Both the position numbers and the translations under genes were made by a program. Below are positions 35,400-45,607 of a stretch of DNA of 64,000 nucleotides, piece after piece. The stretch comes from Diphasiastrum complanatum (taxonomy: Eukaryota; Streptophyta; Lycopodiopsida; Lycopodiales; Lycopodiaceae). Where the stretch lies: positions 47,996,451 through 48,060,450 of the forward strand of contig CM055104.1 of the NCBI GenBank assembly GCA_029204225.1. Reading direction: 5' to 3'. The first letter of the stretch is position 1; the number at the start of each line of letters is the position of its first letter. Under the pieces are notes generated by a model. The model was not told the origin of the DNA. It did not search any database and worked only from the letters and a program-made list of their open reading frames with translations.

Positions 35400-37066
35400 A
35401 TGACAACCGAGTATCACTTACATGCGAAGTTAGAGAAGGATTATGCGACCACCAAAGCTGCATGGGGTGTTAACTTAAATCCGTATGACATGCATTGTTG
35501 GAGATTAGAAGGAAAAAAACATATTGACCTATGGGTAAGAGGTGATTTATACTCTCATAATCCACTAGTAGATGCTCCTCCTAAATTTTTTGATGTACAT
35601 AGTTTGTTAAGGTTCGTTGGGGATGGTCGGAATGGACTGCTTGGCTATTGTCAAGCAATGGATTCTCGAAGAATCCAAGCTGAGACATTGGAAAATACGG
35701 CAAACATTCATATCTTGAGTATGAATGACAATTTAAAGTCATTGCATGGAATAATATGAAATTGGAGTAGGAGATAAATGGTTTGAAAATAGAGCTTGCC
35801 AGTTATGTCGCAAAAATTGAAGAATTGCAATCTTCAATCAGTATATTTCAGAGGACTATATATGGCTTACAACGAAAGCGTAGAGTCTCGATGGATCAGC
35901 AAGCACAAAATGAAAACACTAAGAGACACAAACTAGAAGCTTTGGCACCAGGTGGTGGTGCTAGTAAAAGACGTATGAGGGACACAAAAGAGTTCTTGAA
36001 AACGACGGTTGGAAAAGATTGTGTTGCCAAAAAATATATGAAACATTTTTTGAAAGGTTTATAAAGATTTGATTAAGATTGTGAAGATGAAACAAGTGAT
36101 TCAATTCGCTTGAAAATTGCAAAATAGCTAGTCAACAAGTTCAAGCCAAATCCAAATGTTAAAGAGATGGTGTACACATGTGACCAAGGAGGTGTGAGTC
36201 GCAAGGGGTATAGAGTTTTGAAGAAGTATATGAAACGCTCTGACAAAAATGGGTTAAAATGCCATCAAATAATACCTACTTATAAATTTGTTGAATCCGC
36301 CAAACGAGAATGCAATTCGATTTTGCTCTCTGAATTAAGAGAGTTTCAGCATATTGAGGATTCTTTTATAGTAACCAATAAGAAGAAAGGACCTCCGACA
36401 TGTTTTCATTATCATCAAGGCAATAATATATTCTTAAATCTGAAAAAGGTCCAAGCGATGATGATCTGACATTACAAAGTTAGAACAAATGGTAAGAACA
36501 TATATCCCCTATTTGTAAGTTAAATAAGTTAGTGCAATTGGCCTACTTGGCCAAGTACCTCACTCATATGGTTGACACATAACTCACTATATGGTATGTA
36601 TGTCTCATTTTTTTTACTTTTGTATTAAAGATTTAAACTAATACAAATTTTCTATGAACCGCACATCTTCTATGCTCATGGACCTTGGTTTATGAAAACC
36701 TACGGATCATTAGCTATTTGGAATATGCAAGGCATGGAAAAGAGTCATTACAGGGCAAATTCACGGCATGGCGGAGGAAAGGGTCTTAGCAATGCATTGG
36801 TTGAGATATTCGAATGGTTTTACAGAGGAGTTTTGGGTCGAGGACACTTTCAAAACACAAGAACTGAAGAGTTGAGTTCAATGATCTCCAATTCAAATTC
36901 AGTCAGAAAGATAGCATGGCAATCCTCTAATGCTAGAACAATGCATCAAGAATGGAGGATGTCTAGAGTCCGAGTTGGAAAGAGATGGATGCCGAGGACA
37001 CCAACATCCAATGTTTTGGAAAACAACGCTAGAGAAGTTACGGAAACTGATGAGATGGAATAGAAA
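35400..37066 (+). pseudogene. gene X: unrecognised multi-part coding unit with HGGGKG motif
   Basis: I do not recognise this protein family. Plus-strand pieces read as one protein across frame changes. 35400-35759 has KLEKDYATTKAAWGVNLNPY, GKKHIDLWVRGDLY and FFDVHSLLRFVGDGRNGLLG. 35783-36064 has a coiled coil (KIELASYVAKIEELQSS) and a basic region (RRVSMDQQAQNENTKRHK). 36130-36469 has KPNPNVKEMVYTCDQGGVSR, GYRVLKKYMKRSDKNGL and ELREFQHIEDSFIV. After an intron-like gap, about 36650-37063 has FYEPHIFYAHGPWFMKTYGS, LAIWNMQGMEKSHYRANS and RHGGGKGLSNALVEIFEWFY. Stops interrupt it at 35757, 36062 and 36125. It shares strand with gene Y and could be a transposon-borne gene, but no terminal repeats were confirmed. 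Confidence 0.5.
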
Positions 37067-37196
37067 CAATTTATGTTGAATTGTAATTCGAATATTCCTT
37101 TGTGATAAATATTATTGACGAATTGGATTGTTGCTACAAATAGAAATTGCTTTATTTTGTTTTATGATAATATCTATTCTTGGAAACACGTCCCTC

Positions 37197-37203
37197 TATA
37201 TAA
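37197..37203 (+). promoter_or_regulatory. TATA box of gene Y
   Basis: TATATAA within CCCTCTATATAAGAG, 126 bp upstream of the ATG at 37329, with a pyrimidine-rich, C-poor untranslated stretch between. The spacing fits a plant pol II promoter with a leader of about 95 bases. Confidence 0.6.
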
Positions 37204-37959
37204 GAGTGGGGATTTTCATTTTGTTGTCACTTCTTGCTTTGTTGAAATTTCTTTCCTCGTAATTTAGCTTGTCTTGTTCAATTAGACTACTAGTTTGCTA
37301 GTCAATTAGTGTTCTTAGTTGCATAACAATGTCGTCCTCTAAAATAGAGTTGGCCAATTTGCTAGCCCCCACACAGTTTTTAGATCAGTTAGATCGTATT
37401 TATTGTATGTTTACCGGTAGAATAGACACGCTTGCCACTCTACGGGCTAATATGGATGCATTCACGTATGTGAGTATAGATGAAACTTTGAAGCCTTATG
37501 CTACAAATTCCTGGCTCAACTATCATGTGGATTCCATATAACTTGCTTAGTTATATATGGAAAGGAGATAGACCCTTTATCACTCGTCTCAACAGATTTA
37601 TTAGTCACTTGGGTAACAATTATTACTTGGAGCTGACCAAAGATCAACTGAAAACTTTTGATCTTGAAAGTGTAGGAAAGAAGTTTCTATCCAGTGATAT
37701 TACTATTATTTTTTTGCTTAATGAGTTTCCAGTGATTGTGGCCAGCAACAAACACAATCCTAGTGAGCAGGTGAACAAGATGCACGACCCGGGTGAAGAG
37801 GAAGATTTATCTGCGGAGCACGAAGCAGTCTTGGCTGCGCAAGAGGCAACAGATGCATCCACATCAGCGGAGCCAGAAGATATAGATGAGTCCAATGATG
37901 TCGTGCTTCGAATCCATGGCCTTGCTCCAATCATCATTGATGGGTAGGAGTATGTGTTC

Positions 37960-37964
37960 ATGCA
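37960..37964. repeat. target-site duplication of Copia-3a (left), ATGCA
   Basis: ATGCA directly before the LTR start and repeated at 44396-44400 directly after the other LTR. Confidence 0.93.
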
Positions 37965-38619
37965 TGTGAAAAATACAGATCCTAAGTGGATCTAAACTCC
38001 AAGATCATTGGCTTGAATGCTTGCACTCCAAACTACATAAGCTAGGAATTGGCAACACATTCTATGCTACCTAGAATGCAAAGAACTTGATCAAAAAGCA
38101 TTTATCACAAATGGAAACTTCCATAAACATCAAGTGCGGCCCAAAATAGCATTATACAGTCCATAATACATCAGCCTACCACTTTTGGAAAGCACCTAAG
38201 ATCATACACAATAGCTTGAAGACAATACACACAACAATGCTCTCAATGGAGGAAGAAACAATGACAATGATCTATTGATCTCAATGAAGCATACAAAAGG
38301 TTTCTCCAACCTGTTCTCCACGACTTCCCTACTATTTATGGATGAGGAAGATGACTCTCTCTCCTCTCTCTAGAAGGTACTTGACCCTAGATATTCCCTA
38401 TATAGGAAAAATAGCTAAAAATGGCTTATATGACCAAAATACATCAAAATGGTCTCATTTTGAAGGGTATGAAGTTTGACACTTCATCATACTGAAAAAA
38501 TACAGTAAATAAAAACATTGTGGCCTGGTTCACACGTGTGAAACTCCAGAACCAAAACTATTTACAATTTTAGCCAATTTAGGCCTCAAACTAGCTAGGA
38601 AATGTTGACAATTTTCACA
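37965..38619 (-). repeat. Copia-3a 3' LTR (655 bp)
   Basis: TGTGAAAAATACAG to GACAATTTTCACA on the plus strand. Contains TTCACACGTGTGAA at 38529-38542 and a CCCTATATAGG stretch near 38396, a candidate TATA region for transcription on the minus strand. Confidence 0.96.
38529..38542. promoter_or_regulatory. G-box palindrome TTCACACGTGTGAA (Copia-3a 3' LTR)
   Basis: Perfect palindrome with CACGTG core, also at 44305-44318 (5' LTR), 58188-58201 and 63964-63977 (Copia-3b). In transcription sense it lies about 130 bp upstream of the TATATAGG stretch, as an enhancer would. Confidence 0.6.
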
Positions 38620-41600
38620 CTCCCTCTTCAACATTGGATGCTAGTTTCAACATAGTCTTTGAGCACATTCCAAGATTAGATCTATGCATTAAATATAGGT
38701 CCTTTCCCAATGGTTTGGTGAAGATATCAGCCACACACTCCTTTGAAGAGACATGTTGAAGCTCCACCTCTTTGGCAATGACTTGATCTCTCACAAAATG
38801 GTGAGCAATCTCAATGTGCTTGCTCCTTGCATGAAAAACAGGATTGCTTGCCAAGCTTTGGGCTGAAAGGTTATCACAAAGTATGATTGGAGTCTTCTCT
38901 GGTTCCAGCAAGTGAAGATCCAATAACATCCTCTTGATCCAAAGAATCTCCTTGGTGCATGTTGTTAATGCCTTGTACTCGGCTTCGGTGGAAGATAGAG
39001 AGATAGTTGGTTGCTTCTTTGATAGCCATGAGACCACTCCATCTCCAAGATAGATTGCAAAGGCACTTGTTGACTTCCTATCCATTTGATCACCTGCAAA
39101 ATCTGAATCTGAAAATCCACAAAGGTTAGGTGTAGTACCTCCATACAAGATGCCAAAATCTCTAGATCCCGAGATGTATCTAAGTACTCTCTTTCCTAGC
39201 TTCCAATGAGCCTCACTAGGATCTTGCATAAATTGACTTAGTTTACCAACCACAAAGCTTAGATCAGGTCTTGTGATGGTTAACCATATAAGAGATCCTA
39301 TTAGCTTTCTATAGAGAGTAATGTCCTTGAAGGATCTTTCATTACTTCTTGTAGTTAGCTTTACATTTGATTCCATAGGAGTAGAAACAACTTTACAATC
39401 TTCCATATGAAACCTTTTTAGAATAGAGTTAACATACTTTTCTTGACATATGAATGTAGATTTAGAAGTTCTAATAATCTCTATTCCTAAGATATAATGA
39501 AGTTTACCAAGATCTTGAATTTCAAACTCTCTTTTGAGTGCCATCTTGATTTCATCTATATCTAGATTGTTACCACCACTTAAGATAATGTCATCAACAT
39601 AGATCAAAAGTAAAGTGATATCATTTTCATTCAATCTAAAGTAGAGAGAATGATCATACTCACTCATAACAAAGTTTTGAGAAAGTAAGAAGGAATTGAG
39701 CTTAGCATACCAACTCCTTGGTGCTTGCTTTAGCCCATACAAACTCTTTTGGAGATAGCACACATGATTAGGCTCATCATGTGAAACATAGCCCTCGGGT
39801 TGCTCCATGTAAATATCTTCTTCAAGATCACCATTCAAGAAGGCATTAGTAACATCCATTTGCCACATATCCCAATCATAAAGAGTTGCAAGAGAGATTA
39901 GGATTCGAATAGTTACCATCTTTGCCACGGGTGCAAAGGTCTCATCATAGTCAATACCATATTCTTGAGCATACCCCTTTGCCACCAACCTTGCCTTGTA
40001 CTTGTTGATTGATCCATCTTGATTTGTCTTGATCTTGAAGATCCACTTACAACCAATTGCCTTCTTGTCCTTTGGAAGCTTTACCAACCTCCATGTGTTG
40101 CTTTTGATGAGTGCTTGATGCTCATGATCCATGGCTTGGATCCATTCCTTCTTTTGAATTGCTTCACCTACACAAGTTGGTTCATCAAAAGAGGTAAGAA
40201 AAGCAAAGTTAGAGTTGTCCACCACTTGCTTTCCTTTTTCATCATAGGTTAGCCTTGATGGCTTAGCCCTTTGCCTTTGAGTCTTCCTTGAAGTTTGCTT
40301 TGGAGTGGCATCTCCATCTTCATCCAAGACATCTTGCACATCATGATGATTAGTAGGCACATCAACATCAACATCAACAACATTGGAAACATTCTCTTCA
40401 TGAAAGATGACATCCCTACTTATGACAACTTTCTTTGTAGAAGGAATGTACACTTTGTAAGCCTTGCTTACTTCACTATAGCCAACAAACACACCCTTCT
40501 TTGATGAAGGATCTTCTTTAGTTCTATCATCAAGTGTGATATTGACAAAACATGTACATCCAAAGATCCTACAATGCTTGACACTCGGCCTTCTACCATA
40601 AAGAACCTCATGAGGAGTTTTACCATCCAAGGAAGCACTTTTCCATCTATTACATAGATAGTTAGCACATGCTAAAGCTTCCCCCCAAAAAGACTTAGCA
40701 AGATTAGCATGTAGTCTCATTGCCTTGGCACATTCACAAAGGGTTCTATTCTTCCTCTCGGCCACTCCATTCTGTTGTGGAGTTCTAGGACTAGACATCT
40801 CCCTCTTAATCCCATGTGCTATACAAAAGTCTTTGAACCTATTTGAGGTGTATTCCCCTCCATTATCAGATCTTAAGCATTTGATCTTTGTATTGAATTG
40901 GTTTTCCATTTCATTCTTGAACTTGACAAATGCAGCAAACACTTCATCCTTACTTTTAAGAAGATAGATCCAAGTATACCTACTAAAGTCATCAATGAAA
41001 GTTGCATACATCTTTGCCCCACCATTGCTAGTTGTACTAGAAGAATGAATATCAGAATGCACAAGTTGAAAAGCTTCTTTAGATCTAGAAGTAGATCTAG
41101 AATAAGCAAGTCTATGAGATTTGGACAAGGCACAATGTTCACAAACACTATTGTTTGCAACAAGACTTTTAGGGAGACCAAGAACAAGCTCTTTCTTTGC
41201 CATTACCTCCAAAGATTTGAAGTTGGGATGGCCCAACCTCTTGTGCCAAACTTCTTGGTTTGTCAATTGCTCCCTAGCCATACATCCTTCATGATTAGAG
41301 ATCACACATGCATCAAGCTTGAAAAGTTTACCATGCCTCCTACCTTGAGCAATCAAGGATCCACATTTACTTATCAAACATGCATCTCCAATGAACTCCA
41401 CATCAAGTCCTTTGTCAATCATTTGACTTACACTAAGCAAATTCTTAGTGATTGAAGGAATGTACAAAACATTTTCAAGATTTGCTTTCCTATTTGTTGA
41501 AAGGGAAATAGGAATAGTGCCTATGCCTTTGATGTCACATTGACCATCATTTGCAGTGTAGATGATGTTACCTTCTCCCTCATAAGACAATAAGGATGTA

Positions 41601-42568
41601 AAGTATTCCTTATGTCTTGTCATGTGAGATGAGGCTCCACTATCAATCCACCAAGGATCATTATCATCTATGTTGGCTAACAAACTTGAAGTCATAACAA
41701 GTGATTCACATGTGTTATGTTCTTCCTCATCTATTGTAAGATTTCCTTGCCTCTCTCCTTGCTCTCTTTTCTTCTTATAACATTCATTTGCAAAATGACC
41801 TTTTATCCCACAATAAAAGCACTTGAACTTTGACTTATTGTTCTTAGTAGAAGAGGAAGAGGAAGAGTGATCATCATGATCAAAGTTACCACATTTGGAC
41901 CATTTCCCTTTGCCTTTACCTTTGCCCTTGAATTTGCCTTTTGTGAAGAAAGCCTCTTCACCTCCACCTTGCAAGGATGCACCATCAAGCTTTGATTGCA
42001 ACCTATGTTCTTCAGCCAATAAGATTTCTTGCAAGTCAACCACACTTGGCAAGACTCTTTGAATGGCAAAACTTTGCACAAGGTTAGCATGTTCATTTAG
42101 CAAACCATTCAACATAACTTGGACTATTTCACCATCTTTTATGTTCTCATCAATGCATGCTAAATCATCACTTAGGGACTTAACTCTCAAGATAAATGCA
42201 TGAGCACTTTCACCCTCTCTTTGCCTACTAGAAAATATTTGTCTCCTTAGGGTCAATACCCTAGATGTGGACTTTGATTCAAAGAGCTTCTTTAAGGCAT
42301 TCCATGCCTCACTTGCACTTTGACACTTTCCAACTTCCTTGAGAAGTTCATTTGTAACATTCATTTTAATGATATGAAGAGCCCTTTTGGCCTTCTTATC
42401 AAACCTTTGTTGCTCTTGAAGTGTGAGAGGTCTCTCTTCAATTTCTGCAACTATGTCCATGAGTTCATTCAACTCAAGTAAGGACTCCATCCTCACTTTC
42501 CAAGTAGAGTAGTTTGATGAACTCAACCTTTCACTAGACTCTAGCATGATCCCACCATTGGAAGCCAT
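38615..42568 (-). CDS. Copia-3a Gag-Pol polyprotein (1317 aa)
   Basis: One open frame encoding the whole copia polyprotein, processed by its own protease in virus-like particles. Gag (UBN2 type) covers about 1-240. CCHC knuckle: C250, C253, H258, C263. Protease: DSG at 309-311 in WWIDSGASSHMT. Integrase: zinc finger H442, H447, C476, C479, then core D506, D568, E604, the expected D-61-D-35-E spacing. RT: about 820-1065 with D905 and YVDD at 990-993. RNase H: D1154, E1195, D1232 region, ending in FHARSKHIEIAHHFVRD. Start is the first ATG after the leader. There is no gag/pol stop or shift. The frame runs through the polypurine tract and stops on a TGA inside the 3' LTR. Confidence 0.96.
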   Translation of the reverse strand: MASNGGIMLESSERLSSSNYSTWKVRMESLLELNELMDIVAEIEERPLTLQEQQRFDKKAKRALHIIKMNVTNELLKEVGKCQSASEAWNALKKLFESKSTSRVLTLRRQIFSSRQREGESAHAFILRVKSLSDDLACIDENIKDGEIVQVMLNGLLNEHANLVQSFAIQRVLPSVVDLQEILLAEEHRLQSKLDGASLQGGGEEAFFTKGKFKGKGKGKGKWSKCGNFDHDDHSSSSSSTKNNKSKFKCFYCGIKGHFANECYKKKREQGERQGNLTIDEEEHNTCESLVMTSSLLANIDDNDPWWIDSGASSHMTRHKEYFTSLLSYEGEGNIIYTANDGQCDIKGIGTIPISLSTNRKANLENVLYIPSITKNLLSVSQMIDKGLDVEFIGDACLISKCGSLIAQGRRHGKLFKLDACVISNHEGCMAREQLTNQEVWHKRLGHPNFKSLEVMAKKELVLGLPKSLVANNSVCEHCALSKSHRLAYSRSTSRSKEAFQLVHSDIHSSSTTSNGGAKMYATFIDDFSRYTWIYLLKSKDEVFAAFVKFKNEMENQFNTKIKCLRSDNGGEYTSNRFKDFCIAHGIKREMSSPRTPQQNGVAERKNRTLCECAKAMRLHANLAKSFWGEALACANYLCNRWKSASLDGKTPHEVLYGRRPSVKHCRIFGCTCFVNITLDDRTKEDPSSKKGVFVGYSEVSKAYKVYIPSTKKVVISRDVIFHEENVSNVVDVDVDVPTNHHDVQDVLDEDGDATPKQTSRKTQRQRAKPSRLTYDEKGKQVVDNSNFAFLTSFDEPTCVGEAIQKKEWIQAMDHEHQALIKSNTWRLVKLPKDKKAIGCKWIFKIKTNQDGSINKYKARLVAKGYAQEYGIDYDETFAPVAKMVTIRILISLATLYDWDMWQMDVTNAFLNGDLEEDIYMEQPEGYVSHDEPNHVCYLQKSLYGLKQAPRSWYAKLNSFLLSQNFVMSEYDHSLYFRLNENDITLLLIYVDDIILSGGNNLDIDEIKMALKREFEIQDLGKLHYILGIEIIRTSKSTFICQEKYVNSILKRFHMEDCKVVSTPMESNVKLTTRSNERSFKDITLYRKLIGSLIWLTITRPDLSFVVGKLSQFMQDPSEAHWKLGKRVLRYISGSRDFGILYGGTTPNLCGFSDSDFAGDQMDRKSTSAFAIYLGDGVVSWLSKKQPTISLSSTEAEYKALTTCTKEILWIKRMLLDLHLLEPEKTPIILCDNLSAQSLASNPVFHARSKHIEIAHHFVRDQVIAKEVELQHVSSKECVADIFTKPLGKDLYLMHRSNLGMCSKTMLKLASNVEEGV
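38620..38632 (-). other. Copia-3a polypurine tract, also coding
   Basis: Minus strand GTTGAAGAGGGAG adjoining the LTR. The same bases encode the last residues VEEG of the polyprotein. Confidence 0.88.
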
Positions 42569-43721
42569 GATTCTAATGTTTCTTCAACTTTTAGGTTCTG
42601 TCCTAAAGCACTTAGCACTCACTTTTCTCTCAACAAATGATAGATAAAGAGATCTATGAAGATTTAGGACCCTAAAACACTTCTATCTTGAACCTAGATG
42701 GTTTCCAAGCATAGAAAGGAAGATTGAAACACATGCAACACTTTGCACACACTAAGAATGGATTACAAAATCAAACCAACCTGAACACACTCTTGCTTAA
42801 GCTCTCAAACTTTCCAGCAAGTGACCAAATCAAGTTATGGTGTGAAGAGTTACTTGCATTCTTAGAAAATACCCAAAACTAGGATGCCAAGATTACCTAG
42901 TAATGAACAAACTTGATCAACATATGATCAACACACTAAGATATTGATTCAACCTATAAAACCACATGTAAACCACACTTCTAAAAGTTTATAAACTCCA
43001 GCAAGTGATAAATACAAGATTTAGAGGTGAATGAATGAGCACACTTAGTGAATCACAAGACTAGCTTCACTATCTTGTCAAATCTTGGTGTTTAGATGTA
43101 GATCTAAGATCACTTCACATGAGAATGTTCCTCAACCTGTTAAGAACCTGAAAACACACTTGCATAATGGTTAACACCTTCCAGCAAATGCTCCAATCAA
43201 ATTACATAAGGAGAGTTACTTACATGCTCAACAAAGTACACCAAAATTTATGCCAAAATTGATGACAATCTTTACAATATGCTCTTCACAATGGAGCTTA
43301 CAATATGTTCACCCAAAAAAGGGGATCTTTCATCCAAATGGGAGCTTTGCTCAGCCTTTAGGAGAATTACAACTCACTCAAAAGAGCATTTGTCATCCAC
43401 TTAAGGAGAAGTTTCATCCACTTAAGGAGAGTGTTCATCCAAGAATGGAGATTGTCAACAATAGGATTGAAAAGAACATTGTTAGTATTGAATATGCACA
43501 AGCCTCACAATCACAAATGATTAGGTGTTATGATCTGATCCAAAATAGTTTCTTTTCAGCCTCTGATCTTCAATAGACCTGAAATATGCTTTTGATCCAC
43601 AAGTTCAACTCACAAAACAAAGGTTAGTAAGATTTGATCAACAAAGCAATGCAAAATCATGCTAGAACTTGATCAAACATCCAAATATCACCAAAAATGG
43701 AATACTTACTGTAAATAGAAG
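42569..43721 (-). other. Copia-3a leader (about 1150 bp)
   Basis: Long AT-rich leader between primer site and gag start, with no upstream gag-like frame. It includes short repeats (CATCCACTTAAGGAGA twice at 43393-43431) and an antisense open frame of 108 codons at 43250-43576 that is conserved in Copia-3b; I do not take that frame as a gene. Confidence 0.75.
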
Positions 43722-43740
43722 CCAACCAGCTCTGATACCA
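43722..43740 (-). other. Copia-3a primer-binding site
   Basis: Minus strand TGGTATCAGAGCTGGTTGG, directly adjoining the 5' LTR; the first 12 bases are the standard tRNA-Met primer site. Confidence 0.93.
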
Positions 43741-44395
43741 TGTGAAAAATACAGATCCTAAGTGGATCTAAACTCCAAGATCATTGGCTTGAATGCTTGC
43801 ACTCCAAACTACATAAGCTAGGAATTGGCAACACATTCTATGCTACCTAGAATGCAAAGAACTTGATCAAAAAGCATTTATCACAAATGGAAACTTCCAT
43901 AAACATCAAGTGCGGCCCAAAATAGCATTATACAGTCCATAATACATCAGCCTACCACTTTTGGAAAGCACCTAAGATCATACACAATAGCTTGAAGACA
44001 ATACACACAACAATGCTCTCAATGGAGGAAGAAACAATGACAATGATCTATTGATCTCAATGAAGCATACAAAAGGTTTCTCCAACCTGTTCTCCACGAC
44101 TTCCCTACTATTTATGGATGAGGAAGATGACTCTCTCTCCTCTCTCTAGAAGGTACTTGACCCTAGATATTCCCTATATAGGAAAAATAGCTAAAAATGG
44201 CTTATATGACCAAAATACATCAAAATGGTCTCATTTTGAAGGGTATGAAGTTTGACACTTCATCATACTGAAAAAATACAGTAAATAAAAACATTGTGGC
44301 CTGGTTCACACGTGTGAAACTCCAGAACCAAAACTATTTACAATTTTAGCCAATTTAGGCCTCAAACTAGCTAGGAAATGTTGACAATTTTCACA
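43741..44395 (-). repeat. Copia-3a 5' LTR (655 bp)
   Basis: Appears identical to 37965-38619 wherever compared. Promoter for the element. Confidence 0.96.
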
Positions 44396-44400
44396 ATGCA
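44396..44400. repeat. target-site duplication of Copia-3a (right), ATGCA
   Basis: Matches 37960-37964. Confidence 0.93.
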
Positions 44401-45217
44401 TGACTTGCAACATATTCTCGGCTTGCGAGAAGATGAGATGCTGGCAGCATTGGTAAATTTGTAGAATGGCAGTTCCACTTTCGACCACACCCAGCCCGAC
44501 GACACGTATGAGAAGCTGATCGGGCATGACACGGACACCACCGAGCAAGCACTGGCAAGAGTGCTTTGCCAATTGAAAACGCTTCAACACCAGTTCAAAT
44601 GAGGCCATTCGAGGTACTCGAAGGGAAAACTGCTGACGTGAAGTACAAAGGCAAAGGAATTGACCTTGCGCAAATCGAAGACATTGATGAAGGGACCGAG
44701 GCAAGTCTGACCCAACAATTCAACTTGCATATTTTTGTTATGTTTGTTTGTCTTCGTTATACTCATTTTGCAATAATTTGAACCAAATGCAAGATGCAGT
44801 GGAGCTTGATGCATTTGCAATGCGAAGGGGTGGCGCTTGGGAGAAAGTTGAAGCAGGAACTCTGGACAGGTCTATGGCCCACTACATTGGGAACTTGTCC
44901 AACAACTTTATTTTCTGCTTCAGCAACAAGTATAGCCCAGATGGATCGACGGAGCTTCTTAAATGCAAAGCACTCCAAGCACATTGGTGAGGTGGAGTTG
45001 TCACTGTCAGCGCCGAAGGCTTACTGTGTCCTCCGAAAAGCCGTTTTGAATTATTTATGCCCTGGATTCGAGACCCAACTCATTCTCTCGGGTTTAATTG
45101 GCCCTTATGAGGATGAGAGTGATGCTCCTAAATCAGCATTAGAAATGTTAAAACCAGTACTATCATCATAGAAGCAATCAGAGAAGCTGAAGTCCTCTCT
45201 GAAGGAAATGGATCAAA

Positions 45218-45553
45218 TGTGAATAAAGATTTTGTCGTTTTTTTCTTGAGGACTCTCCTAATTCTCTGTTGTAATTATATGATGTGCTTATTCATTGAAT
45301 TTAGAATTTAATTTTTTTTCTCTAATAAAGATTTCTTTTCTTTTTTCCGTGGCTTGAAAATCATGCCAGGGCGCGACCAGGGGCCGTGTGAATAAAGATT
45401 TTGTCGTTTTTTTCTTGAGGACTCTCCTAATTCTCTGTTGTAATCATATGATGTGCTTATTCATTGAATTTAGAATTTAATTTTTTTTTTCTCTAATAAA
45501 GATTTTTTTTTTTTCGTGGCTTGAAAATCATGCCAGGGCTCGACTAGGGGCCG
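45218..45553 (+). repeat. 169-bp tandem duplication with poly-A signals
   Basis: Two units (45218-45386 and 45387-45553) starting TGTGAATAAAGATTTTGTCG and ending AGGGGCCG, differing mainly in T-run length. Each contains AATAAAG twice, so it can hold the 3' end of gene Y, which stops at 45171. Confidence 0.85.
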
Positions 45554-45607
45554 TTTGACCTGGTCAAACAGCCCCTGGTCACGCCCTGGCGTGATTTTTA
45601 TGCCACG
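45515..45607. other. 93-bp imperfect palindrome
   Basis: Two 46-base arms around a single central T at 45561. The inner part GTTTGACC / GGTCAAAC is perfect and about 38 of 46 positions pair overall. It begins at the end of the tandem duplication; one arm (GGCTTGAAAATCATGCCAGG) also occurs at the end of duplication unit 1. It may be abutted transposon ends. Confidence 0.8.

Larger units (their letters stand above)
37965..44395 (-). mobile_element. Copia-3a: complete, apparently intact Ty1/copia element (6431 bp)
   Basis: Minus-strand element with two 655-bp LTRs that look identical, a 5-bp target duplication, a perfect tRNA-Met primer site, a polypurine tract and one uninterrupted 1317-codon gag-pol frame. 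A second copy, Copia-3b, begins at 57624 and differs at only a few positions. Identical LTRs mean a recent insertion, since LTRs are identical when inserted. It splits gene Y. All catalytic motifs are present, so by sequence it could be an autonomous, mobile element. Transcription is likely driven from the right-hand LTR. Confidence 0.97.
37329..45174 (+). pseudogene. gene Y: unrecognised gene split by Copia-3a
   Basis: I do not recognise this protein. The ATG at 37329 sits in ACAATGTCG, a good plant start context. Part 1 (37329-37541) reads MSSSKIELANLLAPTQFLDQ and LDRIYCMFTGRIDTLATLRA. After a frame change, 37540-37947 reads PFITRLNRFISHLGNNYYLE, LTKDQLKTFDLESVGKKFLS and an acidic tail (GEEEDLSAEHEAVLAAQEAT). 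Copia-3a interrupts at 37965. To its right (44401 on) the same protein style resumes with HDLQHILGLREDEMLAALVN and DTTEQALARVLCQLKTLQHQ, then a KYKGKGIDLAQIEDIDEGTE piece. A plausible intron at about 44704-44787 leads to DAFAMRRGGAWEKVEAGTLD and VELSLSAPKAYCVLRKAVLN, ending at 45171. Several stops and frameshifts show it was decaying, possibly before the insertion. Confidence 0.5.

Noticed and set aside
40019-41455. Plus-strand frames inside Copia-3a (including one of 185 codons), repeated in Copia-3b
   Set aside because: They are antisense shadows of the gag-pol frame; their conservation follows from near identity of the two copies.
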